Assembly: GCA_000961575.1 (NCBI GenBank)
Contig: LADP01000016.1
Coordinates: 1-64,000 of the forward strand
Direction of reading: 5' to 3'
Length of the DNA stretch: 64,000 nucleotides
Source of the DNA: Peptococcaceae bacterium BRH_c8a
Lineage (GTDB): Bacteria; Bacillota; Desulfotomaculia; Desulfotomaculales; Desulfallaceae
The notes beneath the pieces were generated by a model. It did not search any database and had not been told where the DNA came from. It saw only the letters and a list, made by a program, of their open reading frames with translations. The position numbers were made by a program, and so were the translations under genes. Below, in pieces: positions 35,699 to 45,297 of this stretch; position 1 is the first letter of the stretch; each line of letters opens with the position of its first letter.

Positions 35699-36319
35699 TT
35701 AACGAAACAGTTCTGCAATTTTATATTTAATTAAGTGTTTGTTTTCATAAGCCTGGAATTCACTGTAGTCTTTTTTAAGCAGTTCTTTTTTATCGGCCGG
35801 AATAGCAGCCTTTATCTTGAGCAGGGCCCATAGGGCCAACCCTCTTTGCTGGGTCTCGGACACCCCGAGAAGGTCATGCAGCAACGGAATGTAATCATCA
35901 ACCAATGCTGGTTTTACCTCCCCGATTCTGCCCAGGGCCCAGATGATACCCCGGATTAAAGAGGGATCCTCCCGGAAGGAAACAAGAATAGATACAAATT
36001 CATTATAAATATCCGGTCTGTTACGGATCACTTCCCCTACCGCTTCAGGTGACGCCCAACCCGAACCACCAGATTCATCGTTAAGGGCCCACAATAACCG
36101 GCGGATAATTTCCCTGGCCCGCTCCGGTTCGGTAATTGAAATTTGCTTTGTCAAAAGCCCCAGGCACTCCACAGCACGCCAACGTAACAATTCATCCATA
36201 CTATAAAGAGTATTAATCAATGCGGCTATTACCTGACCGGTATACCTGGTGCCTATTTCTAGAATGGTATCGTAGTTTCCGTTGCTAAGAGCTTCCTGTA
36301 CCTGTTTTTTTAGCCTCAA
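35699..36319 (-). CDS. HEAT-repeat protein of unknown partner
   Basis: About 206 helical residues. Repeats of the ALGRIGEVKPALVDDY type (near residue 145) and LRWRAVECLGLL (near 45) are HEAT/PBS-lyase-like. Start is set at TTG 36319, which has GGGGGA seven bases upstream; an upstream TTG at 36337 lacks a site. Such proteins act as scaffolds in sulfate reducers and other anaerobes, but no partner is visible here. It is divergent from the HD-GYP gene and shares its 120-base intergenic region. Confidence 0.75.
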   Translation of the reverse strand: MRLKKQVQEALSNGNYDTILEIGTRYTGQVIAALINTLYSMDELLRWRAVECLGLLTKQISITEPERAREIIRRLLWALNDESGGSGWASPEAVGEVIRNRPDIYNEFVSILVSFREDPSLIRGIIWALGRIGEVKPALVDDYIPLLHDLLGVSETQQRGLALWALLKIKAAIPADKKELLKKDYSEFQAYENKHLIKYKIAELFR

Positions 36320-36438
36320 AATATATTCCCCCGGCAATAAATTTTGGAAAAATTATGGTGCATAAAGCAGGACTACCAAAGATTGTGTCGAAACAAACCT
36401 AAAAATGTGGTATACGGAATTATAAGGATTGAATACCA

Positions 36439-37545
36439 ATGCGTAAAGTTTCGGTGGATAGGTTAAAATCGGGCATGAAAGTTGGCCGCTCCGTAATCAA
36501 TACCAACGGACAAATTCTGCTTGCCCACGGCATCATTTTAAATGAAAAATTTATCAAAAGGTTAGCCCATTTGGGCATTCCGGCTGTTTATATTGATGAC
36601 GGGTTTCTATCTGATATCCAGGTTGAGGATGTTGTTTCCGAAAGAACCAGGTACCAGGCTATAGAACTGACTAAAAAAGTCTTCCAAGATTTCCAATATA
36701 CCAGAAGCCTTACCGGACTGGAAAAAGTTGAAAACGCAGTGGGAGTGCTAATTAAGGAATTGCTTGACAATGATACACTAATGGTTAATCTAGTAGATAT
36801 TCGCGGTTTAGATGAGTATACATTCGGTCACTCGGTAAATACTTGCATTTTGGCTGTAATTACAGCTATCCACATGGGGTACAATGAGAAAAAGCTGCAC
36901 CTGTTGGCGATGGGAGCAATTTTGCATGATTTGGGTAAGATTCTTGTGCCCCAGGAAATTTTAAACAAGCCGGGTAAACTTACGGATGAAGAATTTGAAG
37001 TAATCAAAACACATTCCGAGTTTGGCTACCGGTTGCTTTCAGCAAACAAGGACTTCAATTCAATTTCTTCTACGGTAGCATGGCAGCACCACGAGCGATA
37101 TAACGGTTCCGGATATCCTCAAGGCCTGGCGGGTAACCGGATTCACGAGTTTTCTTTCATTGTAGGTGTGGCTGATGTTTATGATGCCCTGACTGCCGAC
37201 CGGGTTTACCGTAAGGCCCATCCACCACATGAAGCTTTTGAGATGCTGTCCGGTACAGGGGATTACCTGTTTGATTATGAGGTGGTAAAAGCGTTTTTAT
37301 ATCACGTAGCCGCTTACCCGGTGGGCAGCCTGGTTAGGTTAAATAACCGGCAAACCGGGGTAGTCCTTGAAAACAGACCCGGTTATCCCCTGCGTCCAAA
37401 GTTGAAAATTTTGTTCAACGTCCAAGACGAACCAGAATTAAACCCCTATGAGCTAGACCTGGGTGTGCACCCAAACTTTAGTATTATCAATGTAATTGAA
37501 GAAGATGACGTGCTTGATGTTTATAAGAAAAAGATTTGTACGTAA
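36439..37545 (+). CDS. HD-GYP domain cyclic-di-GMP phosphodiesterase
   Basis: The 368-residue protein hydrolyses cyclic di-GMP. The metal-binding HD dyad is H163-D164 (HDLGKI) and the GYP motif is at 225-227 within HHERYNGSGYPQ; the later ADVYDALTADRVYR is standard. The N-terminal 90 residues resemble the small regulatory domain before many HD-GYP domains (MRKVSVDRLKSGMKVGRSV). AAGGA lies ten bases before the ATG. No output partner is adjacent; a second c-di-GMP protein begins at 61324. Confidence 0.92.
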   Translation: MRKVSVDRLKSGMKVGRSVINTNGQILLAHGIILNEKFIKRLAHLGIPAVYIDDGFLSDIQVEDVVSERTRYQAIELTKKVFQDFQYTRSLTGLEKVENAVGVLIKELLDNDTLMVNLVDIRGLDEYTFGHSVNTCILAVITAIHMGYNEKKLHLLAMGAILHDLGKILVPQEILNKPGKLTDEEFEVIKTHSEFGYRLLSANKDFNSISSTVAWQHHERYNGSGYPQGLAGNRIHEFSFIVGVADVYDALTADRVYRKAHPPHEAFEMLSGTGDYLFDYEVVKAFLYHVAAYPVGSLVRLNNRQTGVVLENRPGYPLRPKLKILFNVQDEPELNPYELDLGVHPNFSIINVIEEDDVLDVYKKKICT

Positions 37546-37615
37546 TTTTTTAATCATAATCTTAATATTAGTCCTAACCTAACCCTAATCCTAATAATTA
37601 AGCTATAGTTTTTAG

Positions 37616-37641
37616 AAAAACCTTTTACCTAAAAGGTTTTT
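37616..37641 (+). terminator. Terminator of the HD-GYP gene
   Basis: AAAAACCTTTT/AAAAGGTTTTT stem with a four-base loop, followed by T residues. Confidence 0.85.
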
Positions 37642-37686
37642 TTCTTTTTATACATTGTTAGTCAACCCAAAATCCAGATAGCATCA

Positions 37687-37749
37687 TGTCATTCCGAGCG
37701 AAGTGAGGAATCTTGAAAGATAAGATCCTTCGCTACGCTCAGGATGACA
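37687..37749. repeat. Dispersed palindromic repeat, copy 6
   Basis: Complete copy (TGTCATTCCGAGCGAAGTGA left arm, ending GGATGACA). Confidence 0.88.
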
Positions 37750-37778
37750 GCAGAAAGACTATTTTTCAGTTAGCATCA

Positions 37779-37840
37779 TGTTATTCCGAGCGAAGTGAGG
37801 AATCTTTCTTAAGATCCTTCGTTAACGCTTAGGGCGATCA
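37779..37840. repeat. Dispersed palindromic repeat, copy 7 (decayed)
   Basis: Degenerate adjacent copy, TGTTATTCCGAGCGAAGTGA left arm, ending GGGCGATCA. Confidence 0.7.
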
Positions 37841-37918
37841 TAGTTGAATTTCAGTTTTTTAGTGCTTCGTCAGGTGGTGGTGTAAAACCTGCGCGATGGC
37901 TTAAAAAGCGGCATAAAA

Positions 37919-37951
37919 AAATGGCCGCAACCTCTCAGGTTCCGGCCATTT
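37919..37951 (-). terminator. Terminator of the fdh operon
   Basis: AAATGGCCG/CGGCCATTT outer stem with an inner AACCT/AGGTT stem and a T-rich minus-strand tail, 14 bases past the fdhA stop. Confidence 0.85.
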
Positions 37952-37964
37952 ATGACATAAAGCT

Positions 37965-40649
37965 TTAACTAACTTTTTCAATGCTTACCGAACAAACTTT
38001 AAGCTCCGGTATTTTGCAGATCGGATCCTTCATTGAGTTGGTTAATTTGTTGATCGGCACTTCCGGGAAATGGAATGATGTGAAAACCATACCCGGTGGC
38101 ACTACTTCAGTAAGGTTGGCTTTAACTTCCACCTGGCCGCGGCGGGATTTCACCCGTACCATGTCTCCTTCAGCAATATTCAGTTTGCAGGCGTCCGCTG
38201 GATTAATTTCCAGGGACTCGGTGCCGTAGTGTACTTCCAAGGCCCCGGTGCGCATTGTCATGGTGCCGGTGTGATAATGGTAATAACGACGCCCGGTGCT
38301 CAGCACAAAGGGATACTCCTGGTCAGGCAATTCCGCCGGGGGTATATATTCGACAGCGCTAAAGTTACCGATGCCCCCCACAAACTTGTCTTTGTGCAGG
38401 TATTGTGTACCCGGGTGATCAGGTGTCGGACAGGGCCACTGGAGGCCCCCCTCTTCCAGGCGGTCATAGGAGATCCCGGCATAGGAAGGGGTTACTGAAG
38501 CCAGTTCGTCAAATATTTCAGCAGTCGAGTTGTAATCCATAGGATAACCCATCGCTGTTGCCACGTCACTGACAATTTGCCAGTCGGCTCTGGCATTACC
38601 TACAGGATCTATGGCTTGGCGTACTCGCTGCACTCGACGCTCGGTATTGCTAAAGGTACCGTCCTTTTCGGCAAAGCTGGTTGCCGGCAGTACCACGTCG
38701 GCCAGTCGGGCGGTTTCGGTGAGGAAGATATCCTGCACCACCAAGAAATCAAGCTTCTCCAGAGCATGTACAACATGGTCGGCATCAGGGTCAGACAGTA
38801 CCGGGTTTTCACCCATAATGTACATGCCCTTTACATTTTTACCGGCGGCGTCCAGCATATCGCCAACGGTCAGGCCGGGTTTGGCGGGCAGGTCGTTAAT
38901 GCCCCAGGCCTTGGCATACTTGGCCCGGACTTCGTCCGAAGTCACGCTTTGGTAACCGGTGAATACACCCGGCAGAGCACCCATGTCGCAGGCACCCTGG
39001 ACATTGTTCTGGCCCCGCAGCGGATTGACACCGCTATTGGGTTTGCCGATATGGCCGCATAGCATAGCCAGGTTAGCCACCGCGAACACGTTATGGGTGC
39101 CGCAGATGTGCTGCGTTAGGCCCATAGTGTAAAGAATGGAGGCGTTTTTAGCGTTGGCATAGCCCCGGGCCACTTGTTTCATGGTATCCGCCGGGATACC
39201 GGTTAATTCTTCCACGTGCTCCGGCGTATATTTGGCCACAGTTTCTTTAAGCGCTTCGAAACCCTTGGTTCTGGTGTCTACAAATTCCTTATTGTATAGA
39301 CCCTCATTAATGATCACATTAGCCATAGCATTTAACATGGCAATATCCGAGCCGGATTTTAACTGTAGGTGCACTTGGGCCAAATCCGCCATACCGGTGC
39401 GCCGTGGGTCGGCTACCACCAGGGTGGCCCCTTCGCGCTTGGCCTTTTTAACCTGTAACGCTATTACCGGGTGGGTTTCCGTGGTATTGGTGCCGATGGC
39501 CAGGATAAAGTCAGCCCCGGCTATTTCGGCAATACTGTTGGTCATTGCTCCGCTGCCAAATGCAGTCGCCAGACCGGCGACAGTGGGAGCGTGTCAGAGA
39601 CGGGCGCAGTGGTCGATATTATTGGTACCGAACACCACACGAGTTAACTTTTGCAACAGGTAATTATCTTCATTGGTGCACCGGGCGGAACTTAATACAG
39701 CCAAAGCGTCGGCTCCATTTTCACGCTTGATACCGCCCAGCTTTACGGCTACCAGGCCGATGGCTTCTTCCCAGGTTGCCTCTACCAACTGGCCATCTTT
39801 TCTTATCAGCGGTTGCTTTAGCCGGTCGGGATGATGAATGAAGCCGTATCCAAAGCGTCCTTTAACGCACAGGGCGCGCCCGTTGGCGTCTCCATCACAG
39901 GAAGTAACACCCACCACCCGGTTGTCTTTAACATTTAATTCAAAAGAACAGCCGGTACCGCAATAGGGGCAGGTAGTCTTGACCTTTTTAACTTCCCAGG
40001 TGCGGGCCGCCGCGCGTAGGCCTTTTTCCTGCAGGGCACCTACCGGGCAAACCGCCACGCAGTTACCGCAGAATACACAGTTCGAATCAGAGAGCGGTGT
40101 GTCCATAGAAGTAGCAACTTTGGTGCGGAAACCCCGGTAAGCAAAGTCAATAACATTGTTACCCTGAATTTCGTCGCACATGCGAATGCACTTGCCGCAC
40201 AGGATGCACTTATTCATGTCCCTTATAATGAATGGATTTTCATCCTCAATTTCAAAAGCATGTTTTTCTCCGACAAAACCTGCCTCACGTACCCCATACA
40301 TATATGCGTAGTCCTGCAGGCGGCAGTCGCCGTTTCGGCCGCAGGTTAGGCAATCTTCGGGGTGGTTGGCTAACAATAGTTCCAATATAGTTTTACGAGA
40401 TTCAATGACCGCCGGGGAATCGGTGTGTACCACCATGCCGTTCTTGGCCGCGGTGGCACAGGAAACGGTAAGGTTTTTGGCCTTCTCCACCTCTACGGCG
40501 CAGATGCGGCATGAACCGGGTCTGGTAAGCTCCGGGTCGTAACAAAAAGTGGGAATAAAGAACCCCAGCTTTTCTGCCGCCTGCAGTATGGTGGTTCCCT
40601 GAGGCACGGTCACCTCGATCCCGTTAATGGTCAGGGTGACTTCAGCCAC
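37965..40649 (-). CDS. fdhA: Formate dehydrogenase catalytic subunit, selenoprotein (Sec352)
   Basis: One 894-residue molybdo/tungsto-bis-PGD enzyme read through an in-frame TGA at 39594-39596. The context CARL-Sec-HAPTVAGL matches the E. coli FdhH active site (CARV-Sec-HGPSVAGL). The N-terminal part carries a [2Fe-2S] domain, a His-Cys3 cluster (HPEDCLTCGRNGDC), two [4Fe-4S] sites (CILCGKC, CVFCGNC) and the cofactor-proximal CPYCGTGC cluster, so electrons can pass to NuoE/NuoF-like partners. GTG start has AAAGGAGG upstream. It is the last gene of the operon. Naive gene calling would split it at residue 352, and would place a false start at 39545. Confidence 0.95.
39547..39593 (-). promoter_or_regulatory. 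SECIS-like RNA hairpin 3' of the fdhA UGA
   Basis: Twelve bases after UGA the mRNA folds GUCGCC-GGUCU-GGCGAC (39581 to 39565). GGUCU is the loop motif recognised by E. coli SelB in fdhF. A lower stem GCUCC/GGAGC can extend it. selB is in the same window. Confidence 0.85.
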
Positions 40650-40738
40650 TGGTGCTAAGCCTCCTTTGAATGCGATTTCTCTTTATCTTGAATATCATTT
40701 ATTTAGCTTTAAAGTCATTGTTATGAATACACGGATCC

Positions 40739-40805
40739 TGTCATTCTGAACGAAGTGAAGAATTTTGCTTGAAAGATAAGATCCTTCGCTACGCTCAGGA
40801 TGACA
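40739..40805. repeat. Dispersed palindromic repeat, copy 8
   Basis: Complete copy between fdhA and the 309-residue Fe-S gene (TGTCATTCTGAACGAAGTGA left arm). Confidence 0.88.
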
Positions 40806-40831
40806 ACCCTAAAGAGTATTTTATGGGTAGA

Positions 40832-41761
40832 TTACTTACGCTCAAGATTATTTATTTTGGCCAGCACCTGATCCAGGCCCAATGCTTCGGCCCATGAAAC
40901 TTCAACGAACTGCCCGTCTCGCTTGATCTGCGGTTTAACAGGTTCTTCGCAGTGCAGCAGTTCCAGCCCTAAACGCCCTTTCAGGCATAGTGGCCGGCCC
41001 TCGGCGGGTGTGCCGGGTGTAACGGCTATAACCTTGTTGTTTTTGACATTAAGCTCAAATGAACACCCTTTTTCGCAGAAGGTGCAGATAATGTCCTTTT
41101 TCTCAATTTCCCAGGTGCGGCCTTTACCGGCCAGGGATTTGATGGTTAAGGCACCTACGGGGCAAACAGTTACGCAACGCCCACAATAGACACAGTCGGA
41201 ATCACCCAGGGTAACATCCATAGGTGGGGCCACCTTGGTATTAAAACCACGGTGAGCAAAGTCAATTACGTTGCGGTCTGCTTCGGCACAGGTGCGCACG
41301 CATTTACCACACAGGATACATTTTTTCATGTCCCTAATAATGTATGGATTATCATCCTCTATATCATACTGATGTTTCACGCCGGTAAACCCGGCCTCCT
41401 TGACGCCGTACTGGAACGCGTAATCCTGCAGCTTGCAGGCTCCGTTCTTATCGCAAGTCAAGCAATCCATAGGGTGATTAGCTAAAATCAGTTCCAGGAT
41501 GGTTTGTCTCGCTTCCACCACCGCCGGGGACTCGGTTTGCACCTCCATACCCTCTTTGGCAACAGTCATGCAGGAAGGGCTTAACTTCTTGCTGCCCTTG
41601 GTTTCCACCACGCAAATACGGCATGACGCCACCCCTGGCAGGGAGGGTTCGTGACAGAAGGTGGGGATGGAAATGCCAATGCTTTCAGCCGCCTCAAGGA
41701 TGGTGCTGCCGGCAGGCACGGTAACTTTTTGCCCGTTGACCGTCAGTGTTATGGTTGACAT
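40832..41761 (-). CDS. NuoG/FdhA-N-terminal-like Fe-S electron-transfer protein
   Basis: 309 residues. It repeats the N-terminal arrangement of FdhA: [2Fe-2S] (CHEPSLPGVASCRIC), His-Cys3 (HPMDCLTCDKNGAC), two [4Fe-4S] sites (CILCGKC, CVYCGRC) and a CTFCEKGC cluster. It then stops about 20 residues into the molybdopterin region (VSWAEALGLDQVLAKIN). The two align closely, so it looks like a duplicate of the FdhA front end lacking the catalytic domain. It probably acts as an electron conduit in the complex, although decay is possible. Confidence 0.8.
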   Translation of the reverse strand: MSTITLTVNGQKVTVPAGSTILEAAESIGISIPTFCHEPSLPGVASCRICVVETKGSKKLSPSCMTVAKEGMEVQTESPAVVEARQTILELILANHPMDCLTCDKNGACKLQDYAFQYGVKEAGFTGVKHQYDIEDDNPYIIRDMKKCILCGKCVRTCAEADRNVIDFAHRGFNTKVAPPMDVTLGDSDCVYCGRCVTVCPVGALTIKSLAGKGRTWEIEKKDIICTFCEKGCSFELNVKNNKVIAVTPGTPAEGRPLCLKGRLGLELLHCEEPVKPQIKRDGQFVEVSWAEALGLDQVLAKINNLERK

Positions 41762-41794
41762 AATATCACTCCTTTTACCCCCACTTTAAGCGGC

Positions 41795-43744
41795 TTATTT
41801 TTTAAATATGGAACCAAATTTACATTTTTGAATACAACTACCGCACTTGATACATTTTTCAGTGTCAATGGTATGCGGCTTTTTCTTTTCACCAGTGATG
41901 GCTCCTGCGGGACAGGCTTTGGCACAGGCGCCGCACCCGGTGCATTTTTCTTCGTCAATAAAGAAAACCAGCAGGTTGGTGCAAGCCCCGGCGGGACAAC
42001 GCTTGTCAAATATATGCGCTTCGTACTCGTGTCTAAAATATTGTAATGTTGAAAGCACGGGGTTGGGGGCGCTTTGGCCCAGTCCGCACAGCGAGGTGTT
42101 TATAATCACCCTGGACAGGCGTTCCAACTTCTCAATGTCGTCGGGTTCCCCGTCCCCTTCGCATATTTTGGTCAGAATTTCCAACATGCGCATCGTACCC
42201 TCGCGGCACGGGGTGCACTTGCCGCAGGACTCGTTTTGGGTAAACTTAAGGAAGTACCTGGCAATGTCCACCATACAGGTGGTGTCGTCCATTACCACCA
42301 GGCCGCCGGAGCCCATCATGGCCCCTACTTTGCCCAGGGAGTCGTAATCAACATGCAGATCCAGTTGGTCTTCCGGCAGGCAACCGCCGGAGGGACCACC
42401 GGCCTGAACGGCTTTAAACGGCCTACCATCAGGGACACCGCCGCCGATATCAAATAGAATTTCACGCAGGGTGGTGCCCATCGGTACTTCAACCAATCCG
42501 GTGTTGTTAACCTTGCCGGTAACCGAGAATATCTTGGTACCCTTGCTGTTATCGGTACCTATTGATGCATACCAATCTCCGCCTTTTAGCAATATTGGTG
42601 GCACATTGGCAAATGTTTCAACGTTATTTAGGGTGGTGGGCTTTTCCCAGAGGCCTTTATCGGTGGAACGCCCCACCTTGAACTTGGGCATGCCCCTGTT
42701 GCCCTCGATGGATGTCATTAGCGCGGTGCCTTCACCGCAAACAAATGCACCGGCACCGGCTTTTATTTTAATATGAAAATTAAAGCCGGAATTTAAAATA
42801 TTATCACCAAGTAACCCGTACTGTTCGGCCTGGGCAATAGCAATTTTAAGCCGGCGAATAGCCAGTGGATACTCCGCCCGGACGTAAATGTATCCTTCGT
42901 CCGAACCGGTGGCAAAGCCGCAAATGGCCATCCCTTCCAGCACAGCATGGGGGTCACCTTCAAGAACGCTGCGGTCCATGAACGCGCCCGGGTCACCTTC
43001 ATCAGCGTTACAGATAACGTACCGCTTATCAGTAATTTTGGCGTTGAGGGCACCTTGCCATTTCACACCGGTAGGGAACCCGGCGCCGCCCCGGCCACGC
43101 AGGCCGGATTTTTTAACTTCATCCACTGTCTCTTGGGGGGTCAGGTTGAAGATTGTTTTGGCCAGGGCCTGGTAACCGTTCTGAGCGATGTATTCTTCGG
43201 TGTTTTCCGGGTCAATGTGCCCGCAGTTGTGCAGTACCAGGCGGTTCTGCCCGGCGTAAAAGGGTATTTCGGGGTATGTTTTGGCTGCTTGCCCGGTGGT
43301 CGGGTCGACATATAACAGCCTTTCAACAATGCCGCCTTCGACAATGTGTACCTGGACAATTTCTTCAATGTCGTCTATGGTTACCTGGCGGTAAAAAACT
43401 TTTTCAGGTTCAAAAATTACAATCGGTCCCTGTTCGCAAAACCCGTGACAACCGGTGGTCTTAACTTTAATCTTTTCGTCTAAACCCCTCTTTTTTAACT
43501 CCTGATCCAATAAGTCAGCTAGTTTGACCGAACCGGATGAAGTGCAACCGGTACCGGCACAGAGCAATATTTCTTTATTCCCTTTTTCCAGCTTTAGCAA
43601 AGACAGGTGATCCAGTCTTTGTTGCTTACAATTTTCGTCATCATGGCATATCGGGCCTTGGGTGCGACATGTTACGTAATCTTGACAAGGTGTCTGCGGG
43701 CTATGCTGACATTTGTCGCAGCATTTTTCCATCAAGTTATTCAT
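41795..43744 (-). CDS. NADH-oxidoreductase flavoprotein subunit, NuoF/HydB family
   Basis: 649 residues, longer than plain NuoF because it adds an N-terminal thioredoxin-like [2Fe-2S] domain with CAGTGCTSSGS and CHGFCEQGP and a C-terminal pair of [4Fe-4S] sites (CTGCGACAKACP, CIKCGSCIQKC). The NADH-binding loop GLRGRGGAGFPTG, the FMN region and the NuoF [4Fe-4S] motif ESCGKCTPCREG are intact. This domain order is that of HydB/HndC in bifurcating hydrogenases and formate dehydrogenases. It makes NAD(P)H the electron partner of formate oxidation. Bifurcation itself is not shown by sequence. Confidence 0.9.
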   Translation of the reverse strand: MNNLMEKCCDKCQHSPQTPCQDYVTCRTQGPICHDDENCKQQRLDHLSLLKLEKGNKEILLCAGTGCTSSGSVKLADLLDQELKKRGLDEKIKVKTTGCHGFCEQGPIVIFEPEKVFYRQVTIDDIEEIVQVHIVEGGIVERLLYVDPTTGQAAKTYPEIPFYAGQNRLVLHNCGHIDPENTEEYIAQNGYQALAKTIFNLTPQETVDEVKKSGLRGRGGAGFPTGVKWQGALNAKITDKRYVICNADEGDPGAFMDRSVLEGDPHAVLEGMAICGFATGSDEGYIYVRAEYPLAIRRLKIAIAQAEQYGLLGDNILNSGFNFHIKIKAGAGAFVCGEGTALMTSIEGNRGMPKFKVGRSTDKGLWEKPTTLNNVETFANVPPILLKGGDWYASIGTDNSKGTKIFSVTGKVNNTGLVEVPMGTTLREILFDIGGGVPDGRPFKAVQAGGPSGGCLPEDQLDLHVDYDSLGKVGAMMGSGGLVVMDDTTCMVDIARYFLKFTQNESCGKCTPCREGTMRMLEILTKICEGDGEPDDIEKLERLSRVIINTSLCGLGQSAPNPVLSTLQYFRHEYEAHIFDKRCPAGACTNLLVFFIDEEKCTGCGACAKACPAGAITGEKKKPHTIDTEKCIKCGSCIQKCKFGSIFKK

Positions 43745-43765
43745 ATTAAGAACCGGACCTCCTTT

Positions 43766-44293
43766 CTACTTATATTCTTCAAGTACATTAACCGCCTGCT
43801 CCGGCTTTAGCTTGCCGTGGGTATCTTCGTTCACTGAAATTACCGGCGCTAAACCACAGGCACCGATGCAAGCAACCGTTTCCAGGGTATAACGCAGATC
43901 CTGACTGGTCTGGTTGATCTCGAGGCCGGTCAGCTCCTTAATCGAATCCAATACCTTGGCCCCGCCCCGTACATGGCAGGCAGTACCTTGACAAACCCGA
44001 ATAATGTTGCGGCCGCGTGGTTTTAGGTGAAACTGGGCGTAAAATGTAACCACTCCGAAGGTTTTACTAAACGGAACACCTTGGGATGCGGATATCTGCT
44101 TCATGGTATCGGCAGACAAAAAACCAAAAATCTCCTGCGATTCCTGTAGCAGCGGTATTAACGCTCCCTTTTTCCCCTTAAACTTGTTTAGCAACTCTCC
44201 AAATTCTTTTTGTTTCTCGTCATCGTTTTGATGACCGCAATTACATGCTGCCAAATCTGTCTCTCCCCCTTCCTGGTATTTACGCAGAGCCAT
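43766..44293 (-). CDS. NADH-oxidoreductase 24 kDa-like subunit, NuoE/HydC family
   Basis: The 175-residue thioredoxin-like subunit has the [2Fe-2S] ligands CQGTACHVRGG and CIGACGLAP, the pattern of NuoE and HndA. An N-terminal extension has CNCGHQ. It is the first gene of the operon, 21 bases before the NuoF-like gene. Its leader (44294-44522) contains a 12-bp direct repeat CTTTARCGAACC at 44339 and 44424. Confidence 0.9.
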   Translation of the reverse strand: MALRKYQEGGETDLAACNCGHQNDDEKQKEFGELLNKFKGKKGALIPLLQESQEIFGFLSADTMKQISASQGVPFSKTFGVVTFYAQFHLKPRGRNIIRVCQGTACHVRGGAKVLDSIKELTGLEINQTSQDLRYTLETVACIGACGLAPVISVNEDTHGKLKPEQAVNVLEEYK

Positions 44294-44522
44294 AAAGCCC
44301 TTTAAGAATCCCCTGTGCTAAAGAAACGTAGGCAAATCCTTTAACGAACCGAAGGATACTGAAAAATTCCAGTCAGTGTCGTTCGCCTTTGCTATTTATC
44401 ATATTAATAGCATTTTTGGTGGTCTTTAGCGAACCAGCTCTTTTTTTGGTTATCCTTCTTGTGGCAATGCATTTTTTGGCGCAAAGTTTTGATAATAAAT
44501 AGTTTTCCGTCAACGTTTAATA

Positions 44523-45107
44523 CTATTTGATGTTGGCCCGTAAGTCCAGCACCCGCTTTTCGGTGACCAGCAGATGTACCGGCAAGTCGTGTTCGCCGGG
44601 ATATACGTTGGGTTTAATTTGCATCTCATAGGCCAGAGCGGCGTACAAACAATCCGGTTTGGTGTTGAGCAGGAAGCGGTCGTAAAAACCGCCGCCGTAA
44701 CCCAAACGGTTACCGGCGGTGTCGAAGGCAACACCAGGCACAATAACCAGGTCAATTGTCCCCGGATCTACCGGTCGTACGCATTCGGGTCGTGGTTCGA
44801 GGATGTTCCAAGCCCCGGGTGCCAGATCGTCGGGATAGTTTAGCACCTGTGACGGAGTTAATTTTTTGTTGGCCACGTCGGTTATCGGCACAACAACCGT
44901 TTTACCCCGGTTCAGGGCGTCCCTGATGATGGCCTCTGTTTGCACTTCGTTGCGAAAATCAACGTAGGCCATTATCGTACCTGCCCGGAGATATTCCTCA
45001 AGTTTAATTAAGCGGCTGGCTACAGCAGAGCTATTATCTTTTATTTTCTCCGCCGCAAGCCTGTTCCGGGCGACAATTACACTTTTTCTTAATTCGTTTT
45101 TAGACAT
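44523..45107 (-). CDS. 5-formyltetrahydrofolate cyclo-ligase
   Basis: The 194-residue enzyme uses ATP to convert 5-formyl-THF to 5,10-methenyl-THF. The GYGGGFYDRFL motif (near residue 145) and the opening KNELRKSVIVARNRL are typical. The ATG at 45107 has GGGAGGATTT upstream. It is alone on its transcript, between the fdh operon and the ACT-domain gene. It feeds one-carbon pools that formate dehydrogenase also touches, but the proximity may be fortuitous. Confidence 0.92.
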   Translation of the reverse strand: MSKNELRKSVIVARNRLAAEKIKDNSSAVASRLIKLEEYLRAGTIMAYVDFRNEVQTEAIIRDALNRGKTVVVPITDVANKKLTPSQVLNYPDDLAPGAWNILEPRPECVRPVDPGTIDLVIVPGVAFDTAGNRLGYGGGFYDRFLLNTKPDCLYAALAYEMQIKPNVYPGEHDLPVHLLVTEKRVLDLRANIK

Positions 45108-45204
45108 AATAAATCCTCCCAAAAATCAGGTTCAGAAAAATTTTTGGTTTCCCACAAGAAGAACTTTTTACCTTTAGATTTATATTTCTCCGGTATAAAA
45201 ATAA

Positions 45205-45226
45205 ATCCTTCCTAGGTTGGAAGGAT
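45205..45226 (-). terminator. Terminator of the ACT-domain gene
   Basis: ATCCTTCC/GGAAGGAT stem with a six-base loop and a T-rich minus-strand tail. Confidence 0.75.
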
Positions 45227-45297
45227 ATGAACATTAATTCATAATTCAATAATTACTATTATTGACAAATATCGGGGTTTGATGCTGTTAGAGGATG

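Noticed and set aside
39545-39545. Separate formate dehydrogenase gene starting with the ATG at 39545
   Set aside because: It lies inside the same frame as the upstream Fe-S ORF and right after a TGA in a perfect selenocysteine context, without its own ribosome site; the gene is one CDS.
41749-42009. 86-codon minus-strand ORF overlapping the NuoF-like C-terminus
   Set aside because: Out-of-frame shadow of the conserved NuoF-like gene with no ribosome site.
44294-44522. Molybdenum-cofactor or other riboswitch ahead of the fdh operon
   Set aside because: The leader contains short repeats and a small hairpin, but not the conserved core of the Moco motif or another class I could recognise.
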